From positions 3,033,419 through 3,097,418 of the forward strand of contig NZ_OY781872.1 of NCBI RefSeq assembly GCF_963677065.1: DNA of 64,000 bases, given 5' to 3'. Origin of the DNA: an uncultured Methanoregula sp. Lineage in GTDB: Archaea > Halobacteriota > Methanomicrobia > Methanomicrobiales > Methanospirillaceae. Made by a program: the position numbers and the translations under genes. The notes below the pieces were generated by a model. That model was not told where the DNA came from. It ran no database searches and was given only the letters and a program-made list of their open reading frames with translations. Positions within the stretch are counted from its first letter, which is position 1. Every line of letters starts with the position of its first letter. Of this stretch, positions 44,982 through 53,264 are shown piece by piece.

Positions 44982-45667
44982 GGGCTCTCCTCCTCTTCCC
45001 AGAGATGGAAGCGGTGGAGTCTCTTATGATAATCCTCAAGAGTGGAGTCGATCCCGACCGTGAGGATGGTTGTCAGGAGTACAACGATTATCAGGTCGAT
45101 GATGATCAAAAATTCGATGATGAAGGGCAGCTCGGTCACAAACATGCCGAAGAGCAGGACGCCGTTCTCCATGGTCAGGTAGCCGAGCACCTTTGTGATC
45201 GCCCGCTTGCGCGAGAAGGTCACGAGCATTCCCATGAGCATCAGCGAGATGCCAAGGACCGCCCCGAAGAAGAGGAAACTCTGCCGGGCCGGGGTTCCTT
45301 CGAGGATTTTCGAAAACGCGATGTAGATGACGAGCATCAGCCCCATCGAGATGATCAGGGAAGTCGTCGGGCTCAGGAAATGGAACTCGATATCCCGGCG
45401 GATCCGGACTTTCTCCTGGATGGTTGCTATGAAGTAGGGGATGATGATCACCTTGCTTGCAAACGTGATAACGGCAATCGCGAGAAGGACCGGCGCATCT
45501 TCGATCGAGTAGAGGGCAAGGGCGATCAGGACGAGCGTTAAGGACTGGAGGGCGTACACGGATACGAGGGAGAGCAGGTTGCGCGTTGAGATGATGTAGG
45601 CCGCAGTGATGATGACGACAACGAAGAGGATCTTGATGAATCCCTGCGCAAGGGCTGTTTCGATCAT
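44978..45667 (-). CDS. HyfE-like membrane subunit
   Basis: A 229-residue membrane protein with about six hydrophobic segments, matching HyfE by size and gene order: between the NuoH-like and NuoN-like genes. The segment V-L-L-T-T-I-L-T-V-G-I-D-S-T-L-E-D-Y at the end is characteristic. Its stop and start overlap neighbours as ATGA on both sides. Confidence 0.82.
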   Translation of the reverse strand: MIETALAQGFIKILFVVVIITAAYIISTRNLLSLVSVYALQSLTLVLIALALYSIEDAPVLLAIAVITFASKVIIIPYFIATIQEKVRIRRDIEFHFLSPTTSLIISMGLMLVIYIAFSKILEGTPARQSFLFFGAVLGISLMLMGMLVTFSRKRAITKVLGYLTMENGVLLFGMFVTELPFIIEFLIIIDLIIVVLLTTILTVGIDSTLEDYHKRLHRFHLWEEEESP

Positions 45668-46605
45668 GCGAACACCTCGATGATGATGATAAGCGTTGAG
45701 AAGAAGAATGCCATGGCAAAGAGGCTCGGGAGCCGGAAGAACCGCATCTTGGCCATCGAGGACTCAAAGAGCCCGATGATTCCTGCAAGGATGCTGCCTT
45801 TGACAATGAAAAGCACGGTTGCAATGAGAAGGCCGGCAAGAGTGAAGGTGGTCATCAGGCCGAAGGGGACGATCAGGTTGATGAGCAGGGCCATGAGAAG
45901 GGTCAGCTTGACTGCGGATGAGAGTTCCATGAGGGCAAGGTTCCTGCCGGACTGTTCGAGAAGCATCCCCTCGTGGATCATGGTCAGTTCAAGATGTGTC
46001 TCGGGGTTGTCGACCGGGATGCGGGAGGTCTCGACTATGAGGATGATGAAGAGCGAGATGCCAAGAAGGATGAGGATCGGGGTCGTGAGGGTCCCGGCAG
46101 CGGCAGATGTCGAGAACATGTCGAAGATGTTGAGGGACCTGAAGACAAAGACGAGCGCGGCAAAGACGATGATCGTTGTCGGCTCGATGATAGCCGAGAT
46201 GCTCATCTCCCGGGAACTGCCCATCCCGCCAAAGGAACTTCCGGCATCGAGACCGGCAAGGGCCATGAAGAACTTGGCAAGGGCAAGGAGGTAGAGGAGG
46301 AGGATAATGTTGCCGATGCCCCCGACCGGTTCGGGCACGAAGACAAGCGGGACGAAGAGAGCGGCGACAAGGAGCGCTGCGATGTTGAGAATGGGCGTGA
46401 CCCGCATGATTCTCGATGAGTTGGGGGAGTAGATGACTTCCTTTTTCAACAACTTTGCAAGAGTGTAATAGGTCTGGAAAACGGACGGGCCGCTCCTCCC
46501 CTGGGTCCGCGCTTTCACTTTCTTTATCAGGCTTACGAAGAGCGGGGCAAGGGCGAGGACAACGAGCGTGTTCAGTACAAGGTAGAGAATAAACATCCCG
46601 TTCAT
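45664..46605 (-). CDS. HyfC/NuoH-like membrane subunit
   Basis: A 313-residue membrane protein of the NuoH/HycD family that forms the quinone- or redox-side membrane anchor in relatives. Motifs seen are G-R-S-G-P-S-V-F-Q-T-Y-Y, the V-E-T-S-R-I-P-V-D-N-P-E-T-H-L-E-L segment and I-H-E-G-M-L-L. The ATG at 46605 is chosen over an upstream one because it overlaps the HyfB-like stop as ATGA, like the other genes of the cluster. Confidence 0.88.
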   Translation of the reverse strand: MNGMFILYLVLNTLVVLALAPLFVSLIKKVKARTQGRSGPSVFQTYYTLAKLLKKEVIYSPNSSRIMRVTPILNIAALLVAALFVPLVFVPEPVGGIGNIILLLYLLALAKFFMALAGLDAGSSFGGMGSSREMSISAIIEPTTIIVFAALVFVFRSLNIFDMFSTSAAAGTLTTPILILLGISLFIILIVETSRIPVDNPETHLELTMIHEGMLLEQSGRNLALMELSSAVKLTLLMALLINLIVPFGLMTTFTLAGLLIATVLFIVKGSILAGIIGLFESSMAKMRFFRLPSLFAMAFFFSTLIIIIEVFA

Positions 46606-47468
46606 GCAAACCACCCCAGGTAGACGATGACTGCTATCACCGCAAAGAAGACATAGAGAAGGTATGTGTCGAGACACCCGTTCTGGAACCGGGAGATTGC
46701 CTTCGCGGCCTGGAGCGACAGCCGGGAGATTGGCAGGTAGAGGTATTCCTCGAAGAGTTTCAGGAGCCGGATCTCGGCATTGCCTTCCCGGAAGATCGTG
46801 TTCTTCTCGTCAAAGAATGTCCGCTCGTTCTTCATCCGCGTCCGGTAGATGGCCGAGAAGATGATATCGATGGGTTCCGAGAAGCCATGGCCGCTGTACT
46901 CGGTGGAGGGCTGCTGCGAGAGCGTGCCGCAGCCCCAGGTCTCGCTCACCCGGACCTCCCGGGACGCGGTGAAATGGAGGGCCAGGTACGTGAGGCCCGT
47001 CATCACCAGGAGAAGCACTCCGATGAGGAGCATGTCCGGCTCCGGTACGGAAAATCCCGAAAGCAGGAAGATCTGCAGCGCAAAGAGACCGAGGAGAATA
47101 CAGGCAGCAGCAAGGATGGCTGGACCGGCAAGCATCAGGAACGGAACTTCGCGGGCATTCCTGCTCTCTTCCGACCGGGGCATGGCAAGGAAGATCGATC
47201 CAAAGGCTTTCACTGAACAGGCTGCCGAGAGGGCGCTGGTCAGGGCAAAGAGGGAGAGGCAGATGAACATGACCACTTTGAGCAGTGGATCTACCGTCGA
47301 TACTGATGAGAAGAACGAGATGTAAATGAGGATCTCGCTTGCAAACCCGTTCAGCGGGGGCAGGGCTGCCATTGCCACGGGCAGAGTGCAAACCAGGGCC
47401 AAGGTCACAGCCGCATACGCGATCGTGGAAATGATCCCCAACGCCGACAGGCGGTTGAAGGCACGCCT
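46602..47468 (-). CDS. HyfB/NuoL-like antiporter-type subunit, 5' truncated at the sequence join
   Basis: Only the C-terminal part remains: about 280 codons of a family whose members have roughly 600-700. The first recognisable piece is M-A-A-L-P-P-L-N-G-F-A-S-E, the motif that lies in the second half of HyfB/NuoL, then a few more membrane segments. The frame is open upstream to an in-frame TGA at 47469-47471, which is not the real start. The 5' part is missing because the archaeal sequence stops near here. The stop overlaps the start of the HyfC-like gene. Confidence 0.85.
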   Translation of the reverse strand, partial: RRAFNRLSALGIISTIAYAAVTLALVCTLPVAMAALPPLNGFASEILIYISFFSSVSTVDPLLKVVMFICLSLFALTSALSAACSVKAFGSIFLAMPRSEESRNAREVPFLMLAGPAILAAACILLGLFALQIFLLSGFSVPEPDMLLIGVLLLVMTGLTYLALHFTASREVRVSETWGCGTLSQQPSTEYSGHGFSEPIDIIFSAIYRTRMKNERTFFDEKNTIFREGNAEIRLLKLFEEYLYLPISRLSLQAAKAISRFQNGCLDTYLLYVFFAVIAVIVYLGWFA

Positions 47469-47504
47469 TCATCGTCCGGAACTTCCGGGGTGGTGCGCCG
47501 CTAT
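47442..47504. other. Join between archaeal and bacterial DNA (probable chimera)
   Basis: Left of this stretch genes are archaeal; right of it they are betaproteobacterial. The HyfB-like gene loses its 5' half here, and the bacterial gene at 47505 ends just beyond. A perfect inverted repeat TGAAGGC-AC-GCCTTCA lies at 47456-47471, a feature that can promote chimera formation in amplified DNA. Base composition changes visibly at the same point. The exact break cannot be fixed from sequence alone. Confidence 0.85.
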
Positions 47505-48155
47505 TCAACCCGGCAGGCCTTGCGCCACGCTTGCAGCGGCGTCCCAGCCTTGTTCAAACCAGGCATCGCCCTCGAAGTAGGCGCGCAGCATGGGCAGACT
47601 GTCGTAACCCCAGAAGACCTTGCCGTCGACCTCGAGGGCCGGCACGCCGAACACGCCACGCGCGCTCGCTGCATCGGTATTGCCGCGCAGCAATGCCTTG
47701 GCGCGCGCGCCGTCGGCGCTGTCAGGGTCTTCGGGCTGCATCTGCGGCTCCAGCGCGGCGGCCAGGGCCGAGAGGCGCTCTGCGTCGAGCGCATCGTGTC
47801 CGCCCTGCCAAACATGGCGGAACACCGTGCCGGCCACAAAGCGGTTGATGCTGCCGTCACGGCTGCAGGCCAGGGCCTGGCGCAGCAGCGGCAGCGGATT
47901 GAACGGATGGCGCGCCGGCATGGCCAGCGGCACGCCCATCGAATGGCCAAGCCAGACCGCGTGGCGGTAGGTCCAGGCGCGCTTGGGAGCGATGCCCGCC
48001 GGCCCCGGGTTGCCATGCTGCTTGAGCAGCGCGCCCAGCAGCACCGGCCGGTATTCCACGCTGTAGCTGAACCCCTCCAGCACCTCGGGCAGGCGCTCGA
48101 ACGCCAGCCAGGCATAGGGTGAAACGAAGTCCAGGTGAAAAATGATGTGCTTCAT
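47505..48155 (-). CDS. 2-hydroxychromene-2-carboxylate isomerase-like DsbA-fold protein
   Basis: A 216-residue protein of the kappa-class GST/HCCA isomerase family (DsbA fold). The N-terminus reads H-L-D-F-V-S-P-Y-A-W-L-A-F, with the serine-proline-tyrosine that replaces the DsbA cysteines, and the C-terminal region G-V-F-G-V-P-A-L-E-V-D-G-K-V-F-W-G is typical (cis-proline V-P-A). The ATG at 48155 is preceded by GGAGC. Its last codons lie at the join, so up to a few residues could differ from the natural end. HCCA isomerases act in naphthalene degradation, but family members occur in many contexts. Confidence 0.85.
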   Translation of the reverse strand: MKHIIFHLDFVSPYAWLAFERLPEVLEGFSYSVEYRPVLLGALLKQHGNPGPAGIAPKRAWTYRHAVWLGHSMGVPLAMPARHPFNPLPLLRQALACSRDGSINRFVAGTVFRHVWQGGHDALDAERLSALAAALEPQMQPEDPDSADGARAKALLRGNTDAASARGVFGVPALEVDGKVFWGYDSLPMLRAYFEGDAWFEQGWDAAASVAQGLPG

Positions 48156-48413
48156 GGTTCGCTCCTTGTGTCCGTTTGCCGGGGTGTTGTTTCCCCTACG
48201 CCAGTTGTGAAAGCGCACGGCCCAGCCGGCGGCCAGCGCGCCAGGGCCTGGGCTGGCCGCCCGCACCGCCCCGCAGCGCTGGTGGCATCCCTTCCCGACG
48301 CGCACCGCGAGACGAGCAACAGTGCCAGGTTGCGGCTCTCCGCCCGCCTGTGCCGGCCAGGGCGTCCTCGAAAGGCTGCCAACTCCGCTGGCGGCATGGA
48401 TGCGCGCAGCGCC

Positions 48414-48683
48414 TCAGGGGGTAGCGTCATTGCGCGGCGGAAAGGCGATGCCGGCGCGCTGCGCGAGGCGCGCCCAGATGGCCAGGCGTTCGGCGCTGTC
48501 GGCCTGGGCCCAGGCGCGTATCTCGGGGATGGTGCGAAAGCACCCTTCGCAGTGGCTGCGGTCCTCGGACATGCGGCAGACCGAGATGCAGGGCGAGGGA
48601 ATCACCTCGTCCGAATTTTTATCAAAATAGCCTGCCTCGCCTAACAGACGGGCGCGAGCAGCTATGCCTTCTGTAGCACTCAT
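48414..48683 (-). CDS. DUF1289 protein
   Basis: 89 residues with the DUF1289 cysteine pattern P-S-P-C-I-S-V-C-R-M...H-C-E-G-C-F-R-T and the following E-I-R-A-W. Proteins of this group are probably Fe-S or zinc binding; the role is unknown. The start at 48683 overlaps the YbaK stop as ATGA. Confidence 0.88.
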   Translation of the reverse strand: MSATEGIAARARLLGEAGYFDKNSDEVIPSPCISVCRMSEDRSHCEGCFRTIPEIRAWAQADSAERLAIWARLAQRAGIAFPPRNDATP

Positions 48684-49207
48684 GCGATTGCGGGCTCCTG
48701 CACGACATCGACTACCGGCGCACCGGTGAGCCGCTCCAGATCCGAGGGGTGCAACGGAAACACGCCATGCGGATGCCCCGCGGCGGCCCACACGACGTCG
48801 AAGCGCAGCAGGTCGCGGTCGATCAGCGTGACCGGGGGCGTGGCGTGCGCCACGGGCGAAACACCGCCGATCGAGAAGCCGGTGCGCGATTTCACGAACT
48901 CGGCATCGGCCCGGCCGATCTTGCCCACATGGGCCTCGACCTTCTTCTCGTCCACGCGTCGGTCGCCCGAGGTGATGACCAGCACCGCCGCGTCGTCGCT
49001 CTTGCGCCGGAAGATGATGCTTTTGGCCACCTGCCCCACCAGGATGCCCAGCAGATCGGCCGCCTGCTGCGCGGTGCGCGCGGCGTCGTCGAGCATGCGG
49101 GGCATGTGGGGATGGCCTTGCGCCTGCAAGGTCGCTGCCACCCGCTGCACCCCTTCGGGAAGCGCTTTCAACTCTGCACCGCACATGGTTTGCATTGCCT
49201 CCGCCAT
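48680..49207 (-). CDS. YbaK/EbsC-type aminoacyl-tRNA deacylase domain protein
   Basis: A 175-residue protein of the YbaK/ProX family, which in characterised members hydrolyses mischarged tRNA. The conserved lysine is in Q-V-A-K-S-I-I-F, followed by the G-D-R-R-V-D segment and V-G-G-V-S-P-like G-G-V-S-P-V-A-H. The start shares one base with the stop of the HMG-CoA lyase gene (TGATG). Confidence 0.88.
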   Translation of the reverse strand: MAEAMQTMCGAELKALPEGVQRVAATLQAQGHPHMPRMLDDAARTAQQAADLLGILVGQVAKSIIFRRKSDDAAVLVITSGDRRVDEKKVEAHVGKIGRADAEFVKSRTGFSIGGVSPVAHATPPVTLIDRDLLRFDVVWAAAGHPHGVFPLHPSDLERLTGAPVVDVVQEPAIA

Positions 49208-50115
49208 CAGCCCGCCCGCTTGTTCAGCAGCGCCGTTGCCGCGCGCGAATTGGGCTTGCGGCCCAGAAAACCGCTGATGTAGGCGCCCGCGTCGATGAGC
49301 TTGTCGAGATCGATGCCCGTTTCGATGCCCATGCCGTGCAGCATGTAGACAACATCTTCCGTGGCCACGTTGCCCGTGGCGCCCTTGGCGTAGGGGCAGC
49401 CCCCCAGGCCGGCCACCGAGGTGTCGTACTGCCACACGCCCATCTCCAGCGTGGCAAGGGTGTTGGCGAGCGCCTGGCCGTAGGTGTCGTGGAAATGGCC
49501 TGAGATGTCGTTCAGGTCGTAATGCTGCAGCGTGGCCTCGACGGCACGCTGCACCTTGCGCGGTGTGCCCACGCCGATGGTGTCGGCCACGCCGATATGC
49601 TGCACGCCGATCTGCTTCATGAGACCCGCAAGATACGCCACACGCTCGGGAGCGATCTCGCCCTCATAGGGGCAGCCCACAGTGCAGCTCATCGCACCAC
49701 GCACATGGATGCCCGCAGCCCGCGCGGCCTCGACCACGGGTGCGAAGCGCTCGATACTCTCGGCGATGCTGCAATTGATGTTCTTCTGGCTGAAGGCCTC
49801 GCTCGCCGAGCCGAACACCACGATCTCATCGGGCCGGTCAAGCACTGCCGCCTCGAAACCCTTGAGGTTGGGCGTGAGCACCGAGTAAACAATGCCACTC
49901 TGGCGTGCGATGCCGCTCATCACCTCGTGGTTGTCCGCCATCTGCGGCACCCACTTGGGCGACACATAGCTCGTGACTTCGATGTTCTTCAGCCCCGCGT
50001 CCTGCAGGCGGTGCACCAGGCCGATCTTGACCTCGGCGGGAACGGGGGATTTCTCGTTCTGCAGGCCGTCGCGCGGGCCGACATCGATGAGTTTGACGCG
50101 GGAAGGAATGCTCAT
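49207..50115 (-). CDS. mvaB: Hydroxymethylglutaryl-CoA lyase
   Basis: A 302-residue TIM-barrel lyase cleaving HMG-CoA to acetyl-CoA and acetoacetate, the last step of leucine catabolism. Motifs: V-G-P-R-D-G-L-Q-N-E-K (metal and catalytic residues), E-V-T-S-Y-V-S-P-K-W-V-P-Q, G-H-F-H-D-T-Y-G-Q (metal His) and the active-site cysteine loop G-L-G-G-C-P-Y-A-K-G-A-T-G-N. The ATG at 50115 begins the canonical N-terminus. It is separated from the other leucine genes by the inserted module. Confidence 0.94.
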   Translation of the reverse strand: MSIPSRVKLIDVGPRDGLQNEKSPVPAEVKIGLVHRLQDAGLKNIEVTSYVSPKWVPQMADNHEVMSGIARQSGIVYSVLTPNLKGFEAAVLDRPDEIVVFGSASEAFSQKNINCSIAESIERFAPVVEAARAAGIHVRGAMSCTVGCPYEGEIAPERVAYLAGLMKQIGVQHIGVADTIGVGTPRKVQRAVEATLQHYDLNDISGHFHDTYGQALANTLATLEMGVWQYDTSVAGLGGCPYAKGATGNVATEDVVYMLHGMGIETGIDLDKLIDAGAYISGFLGRKPNSRAATALLNKRAG

Positions 50116-50318
50116 GGTCTGGCTATCGAAAAGAGGGAAAAAACGGGAGGCTTGCAGCGCAGGGGTCGGCGGACAGCCAGTGGCCAAGCGCCGGGTCTCC
50201 AGCAAGCGCAAGACTCCATTGTCCAGCCTCCAGGGGCACTGGACCACCCCATATCGTGCCAGACCATTCGCGCCTCGTGCCATTGCAGCCCGGCTGCAGC
50301 GCACAAGAAAACCTCACT

Positions 50319-51233
50319 TCATGGCCCCACCCCACCCTGCTGCATCTCCTGCCGCAGCAGCGCCACCATCTGCACGGCCGCCAAAGACAGACGCCGCCCG
50401 CGCAGCGTGACCAGGCCGATGGGACGGCGCAGCAGGGGCTGTTTGAGAGGCCGCATCACCACCTCGGGGCGTTGTACCACTTGCGCCGCCAGTTCGGGCA
50501 AGGCGCTCACGCCCAGCTGGGCCGCCACCATGGCGGCAATCGTGGCCAGGTGCTCCACCTCATACTGCGGCGCAAAGCGGATGCGATGGGTCAGCAGCGC
50601 TTCGTCGGCGTACTGGCGCACGCTGGTGCCTGCGGGCATGGAGATGTGCGGCAGGTCGGCCACCTCGGCCCAGCCAATCGCCCCGCGCCCGCGGGCCAGC
50701 GGGTGCGTGCACCCGACCAGCAGCACAAACGGGTCAGACGCAAGCGGGGTGTAGTCCAGATCGGCATAGGCGGGATTGGCCGCCGTGAGGGCGAAGTCCA
50801 CCCGCCCGGCACGCACCATGTCGAACGCGGGGCCTGCCAGGCTGTCGAACAGCTCCAGGTGCACCCCCGGATGGTCGGCCGCAAACCGCGCCAGCGCGCG
50901 CGGCACGGCCCCCGCCGCCAACGAAGGCAAGGCGGCCAGCGCCAACCGCCCCACCTGCACCTGGGCCACGGCCTGCACGCGGCGCACGGTCTCCTCCATC
51001 TGGTGGCGCAGAAACCGCGCCTGCTCGGCAAACACCTCGCCCGCCTGCGTGAGCTGCACGGTGCGCGTGGTGCGGTCGAACAGCCGCGCGCCCAGCATTT
51101 CCTCTAGCCGCGCCAGCGTGCCCGACACCGCCGACTGCGACAAATGCATCTGCAGCGCCGTGCGCCGAAAGCTCAGCGTGTCCGCCAGCGCCAGAAAGAC
51201 ATCGACCTCGCGGGCCGACCAATTGATCTTCAT
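50319..51233 (-). CDS. LysR-family transcriptional regulator
   Basis: A 304-residue regulator: an N-terminal winged helix-turn-helix (V-F-L-A-L-A-D-T-L-S-F-R-R-T-A-L-Q-M-H-L-S-Q-S-A-V-S at about residues 11-36) and a C-terminal periplasmic-binding-like effector domain. It is divergent from the 3-hydroxyacyl-CoA dehydrogenase-type gene across about 120 bases, which suggests that it controls that module. Confidence 0.93.
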   Translation of the reverse strand: MKINWSAREVDVFLALADTLSFRRTALQMHLSQSAVSGTLARLEEMLGARLFDRTTRTVQLTQAGEVFAEQARFLRHQMEETVRRVQAVAQVQVGRLALAALPSLAAGAVPRALARFAADHPGVHLELFDSLAGPAFDMVRAGRVDFALTAANPAYADLDYTPLASDPFVLLVGCTHPLARGRGAIGWAEVADLPHISMPAGTSVRQYADEALLTHRIRFAPQYEVEHLATIAAMVAAQLGVSALPELAAQVVQRPEVVMRPLKQPLLRRPIGLVTLRGRRLSLAAVQMVALLRQEMQQGGVGP

Positions 51234-51354
51234 AGCAGATCAGTCTATCTAAAAAGACGTCTGGACCGCGCAATTGAAGCTACCTAGACTGCCCCACACC
51301 AACACTTGCCAGGCGCTGAAAGGGCCTGGCTTCCCAACGGAACAAGGAGACAAC

Positions 51355-52353
51355 ATGGACAAGAGTTCGCCGCGCAACGCTCGCACGGTGGTCGTGGGTG
51401 GGGGCACCATGGGCGCCGACGTGGCGGTGGTCCTGGCCCGGGGCGGCGCGCAGGTCACGGTGGTGGACCCACGTGCTGCACGCCGCGAACTGCTGCTGCC
51501 CCACATTGCCCAGGAGCTGGCCGCCGCAGGCCAGGCCGCCCATGCCGGCCCGGTGCAGGTGTGCGCCAGCCTGCAAGACGTGGACTGGAGCGGCGTGGTG
51601 CTGGTGGTCGAATGCATCACCGAGCAACTGGCCGCCAAGCAAAAGCTGTTTGCCGAACTGGAAACCGTGGCCCCCGCCCACGCCGTGCTGGCCAGCAACA
51701 GCTCGGGCTTTCCGATCAGCGCCATCGCCCAGGGGCTGGCCACAGCACAGCGCATGCTGGGACTGCACTTCTTCATGCCTGCGCACCTGGTGCCGCTGGT
51801 GGAGGTGGTGCTGGGCGAGCGCAGCGACCCGGCGCTGGGTACCTGGCTGCACGCCTTCATGCGCGGCTGCGGCAGCGTGCCAGTGCTGGTCAAGAAGGAC
51901 AAGCCGGGCTTTCTGGCCAACCGCATGCAGCACGCGCTGTCGCGCGAGGCGTTTGCGCTCATCGACGAGGGCATTGCCTCACCGGAGGACGTGGATGCCG
52001 CCGTACGGTTCGGGTTCGGCTTCCGATTCCTTGCGGCAGGCCCGGTGCTGCAACGCGACCACGCGGGTATCGAGGTGCATACCGCAGCCGCCGCCACCAT
52101 GTACCCCACGCTGTCGAACACGGACGTGCCCGCCCAGGCCCTGCGCGACAAGGTGGCCCAAGGCCAGCTCGGCATGAAGACCGGCAAGGGCTTTTTTGAC
52201 TGGCCCGAAGACCGCAAGCAGGCCGAACGCACGCGCTACGACACGCTGCTGCGCGAGGGCCTGGCGTTGCTGGCCAGCGAGCTGCCCAGCATCGCGCCCC
52301 CGTCCCAGACCTCATCGACAGACACCCCATCGACCACAGGAGCCCGCGCATGA
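51355..52353 (+). CDS. 3-hydroxyacyl-CoA-dehydrogenase-type enzyme (possible beta-hydroxy-acid/carnitine dehydrogenase)
   Basis: A 332-residue NAD-dependent dehydrogenase. The Rossmann loop reads V-G-G-G-T-M-G-A-D, with a D-P-R ending strand beta2. The catalytic His region is L-G-L-H-F-F-M-P-A-H, and V-K-K-D-K-P-G-F-L-A-N-R follows. The length equals L-carnitine dehydrogenase and other short members rather than fadB. It overlaps the BKACE gene by 4 bases. Such dehydrogenase/BKACE pairs oxidise a beta-hydroxy acid to the keto acid the BKACE enzyme cleaves; carnitine is one known case. The substrate here is inferred only from that pairing. Confidence 0.85.
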   Translation: MDKSSPRNARTVVVGGGTMGADVAVVLARGGAQVTVVDPRAARRELLLPHIAQELAAAGQAAHAGPVQVCASLQDVDWSGVVLVVECITEQLAAKQKLFAELETVAPAHAVLASNSSGFPISAIAQGLATAQRMLGLHFFMPAHLVPLVEVVLGERSDPALGTWLHAFMRGCGSVPVLVKKDKPGFLANRMQHALSREAFALIDEGIASPEDVDAAVRFGFGFRFLAAGPVLQRDHAGIEVHTAAAATMYPTLSNTDVPAQALRDKVAQGQLGMKTGKGFFDWPEDRKQAERTRYDTLLREGLALLASELPSIAPPSQTSSTDTPSTTGARA

Positions 52354-53198
52354 GTGCATCGCCCGCCGCCCCCAGCCAGTGGGCCGACCCGCTGATCGTA
52401 ACCGTGGCGCCCAACGGCGCCTACAAACAACCCGCCGACCACCCGGCCGTGCCCATCACGCCCGCCACGCTGGCCACCACGGCCAAGGCCTGCCTGGACG
52501 CGGGCGCAGCCATGTTGCACATGCACATCCGTGATGCGCAGGGCCGCCACAGCCTGGATATAGAGGGCTACCGCGAAGCCCAGCGTGTGGTGCGCAAGGC
52601 CGTGGGCGATGCCATGGTCATCCAGATCACCAGCGAAGCCGCAGGCGTCTATCAGGCTCCGGCGCAGATCGCCATGGTCGAAGCCCTGCAACCCGAGGCC
52701 GTGTCCATCGGCCTGCGCGAAATCGACAAGCCCGAGATTGGCGAGGCGGGGCTGCAGCGGTTCTTCACCGGCCTGGCCCAGCGGCACACCATGGTGCAGG
52801 TCATCCTGTACGACGTGGCCGACCTGCGCCGCTGGCAGGCCTTACGCGCCAGCGGTGTGGTGCCGGATGCGCCCTGGTTCCTGCTGTTCGTGCTGGGCCG
52901 CTACAGCGCGGGGCAGACCTCCAGCCCGCGCGACCTGCTGCCCTTCCTGGCCGCCCACGAAGGCCCCGAGCCCTGGGCCGTGTGCGCCTTTGGTGCAGCA
53001 GAAAACACCTGCATCACGGCCGCCGCGCTGTTTGGCGGTCATGCTCGGGTGGGCTTCGAAAATAACCTGCTGTGCAAGGACGGCAGCGTGGCCCCCGACA
53101 ACAGCGCGCTGGTGCGCCAGGCCGTTGAAGCCGCTGCCGCGCTAGGCCGCTCGCTGGCCACCGCAGCCGACATCCGGCAGCGCTTTGGCGCGCCCTGA
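52350..53198 (+). CDS. BKACE-family beta-keto acid cleavage enzyme
   Basis: A 282-residue (beta/alpha)8 enzyme of the former DUF849 family. The zinc site H-M-H-I-R-D (two histidines) lies near residue 58, and the late G-F-E-N-N-L region holds the glutamate of the metal site. Family members condense a beta-keto acid with acetyl-CoA and cleave it to a CoA thioester and acetoacetate. Specificity is set by variable pocket residues and cannot be read here. It overlaps the dehydrogenase gene, so the two are co-expressed. Confidence 0.9.
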   Translation: MSASPAAPSQWADPLIVTVAPNGAYKQPADHPAVPITPATLATTAKACLDAGAAMLHMHIRDAQGRHSLDIEGYREAQRVVRKAVGDAMVIQITSEAAGVYQAPAQIAMVEALQPEAVSIGLREIDKPEIGEAGLQRFFTGLAQRHTMVQVILYDVADLRRWQALRASGVVPDAPWFLLFVLGRYSAGQTSSPRDLLPFLAAHEGPEPWAVCAFGAAENTCITAAALFGGHARVGFENNLLCKDGSVAPDNSALVRQAVEAAAALGRSLATAADIRQRFGAP

Positions 53199-53264
53199 AA
53201 GCCCCTAATCCATCGACATCAACCCGCATCAGACGGGCTTCATCCATCCCCCCAGGAGACAGAC

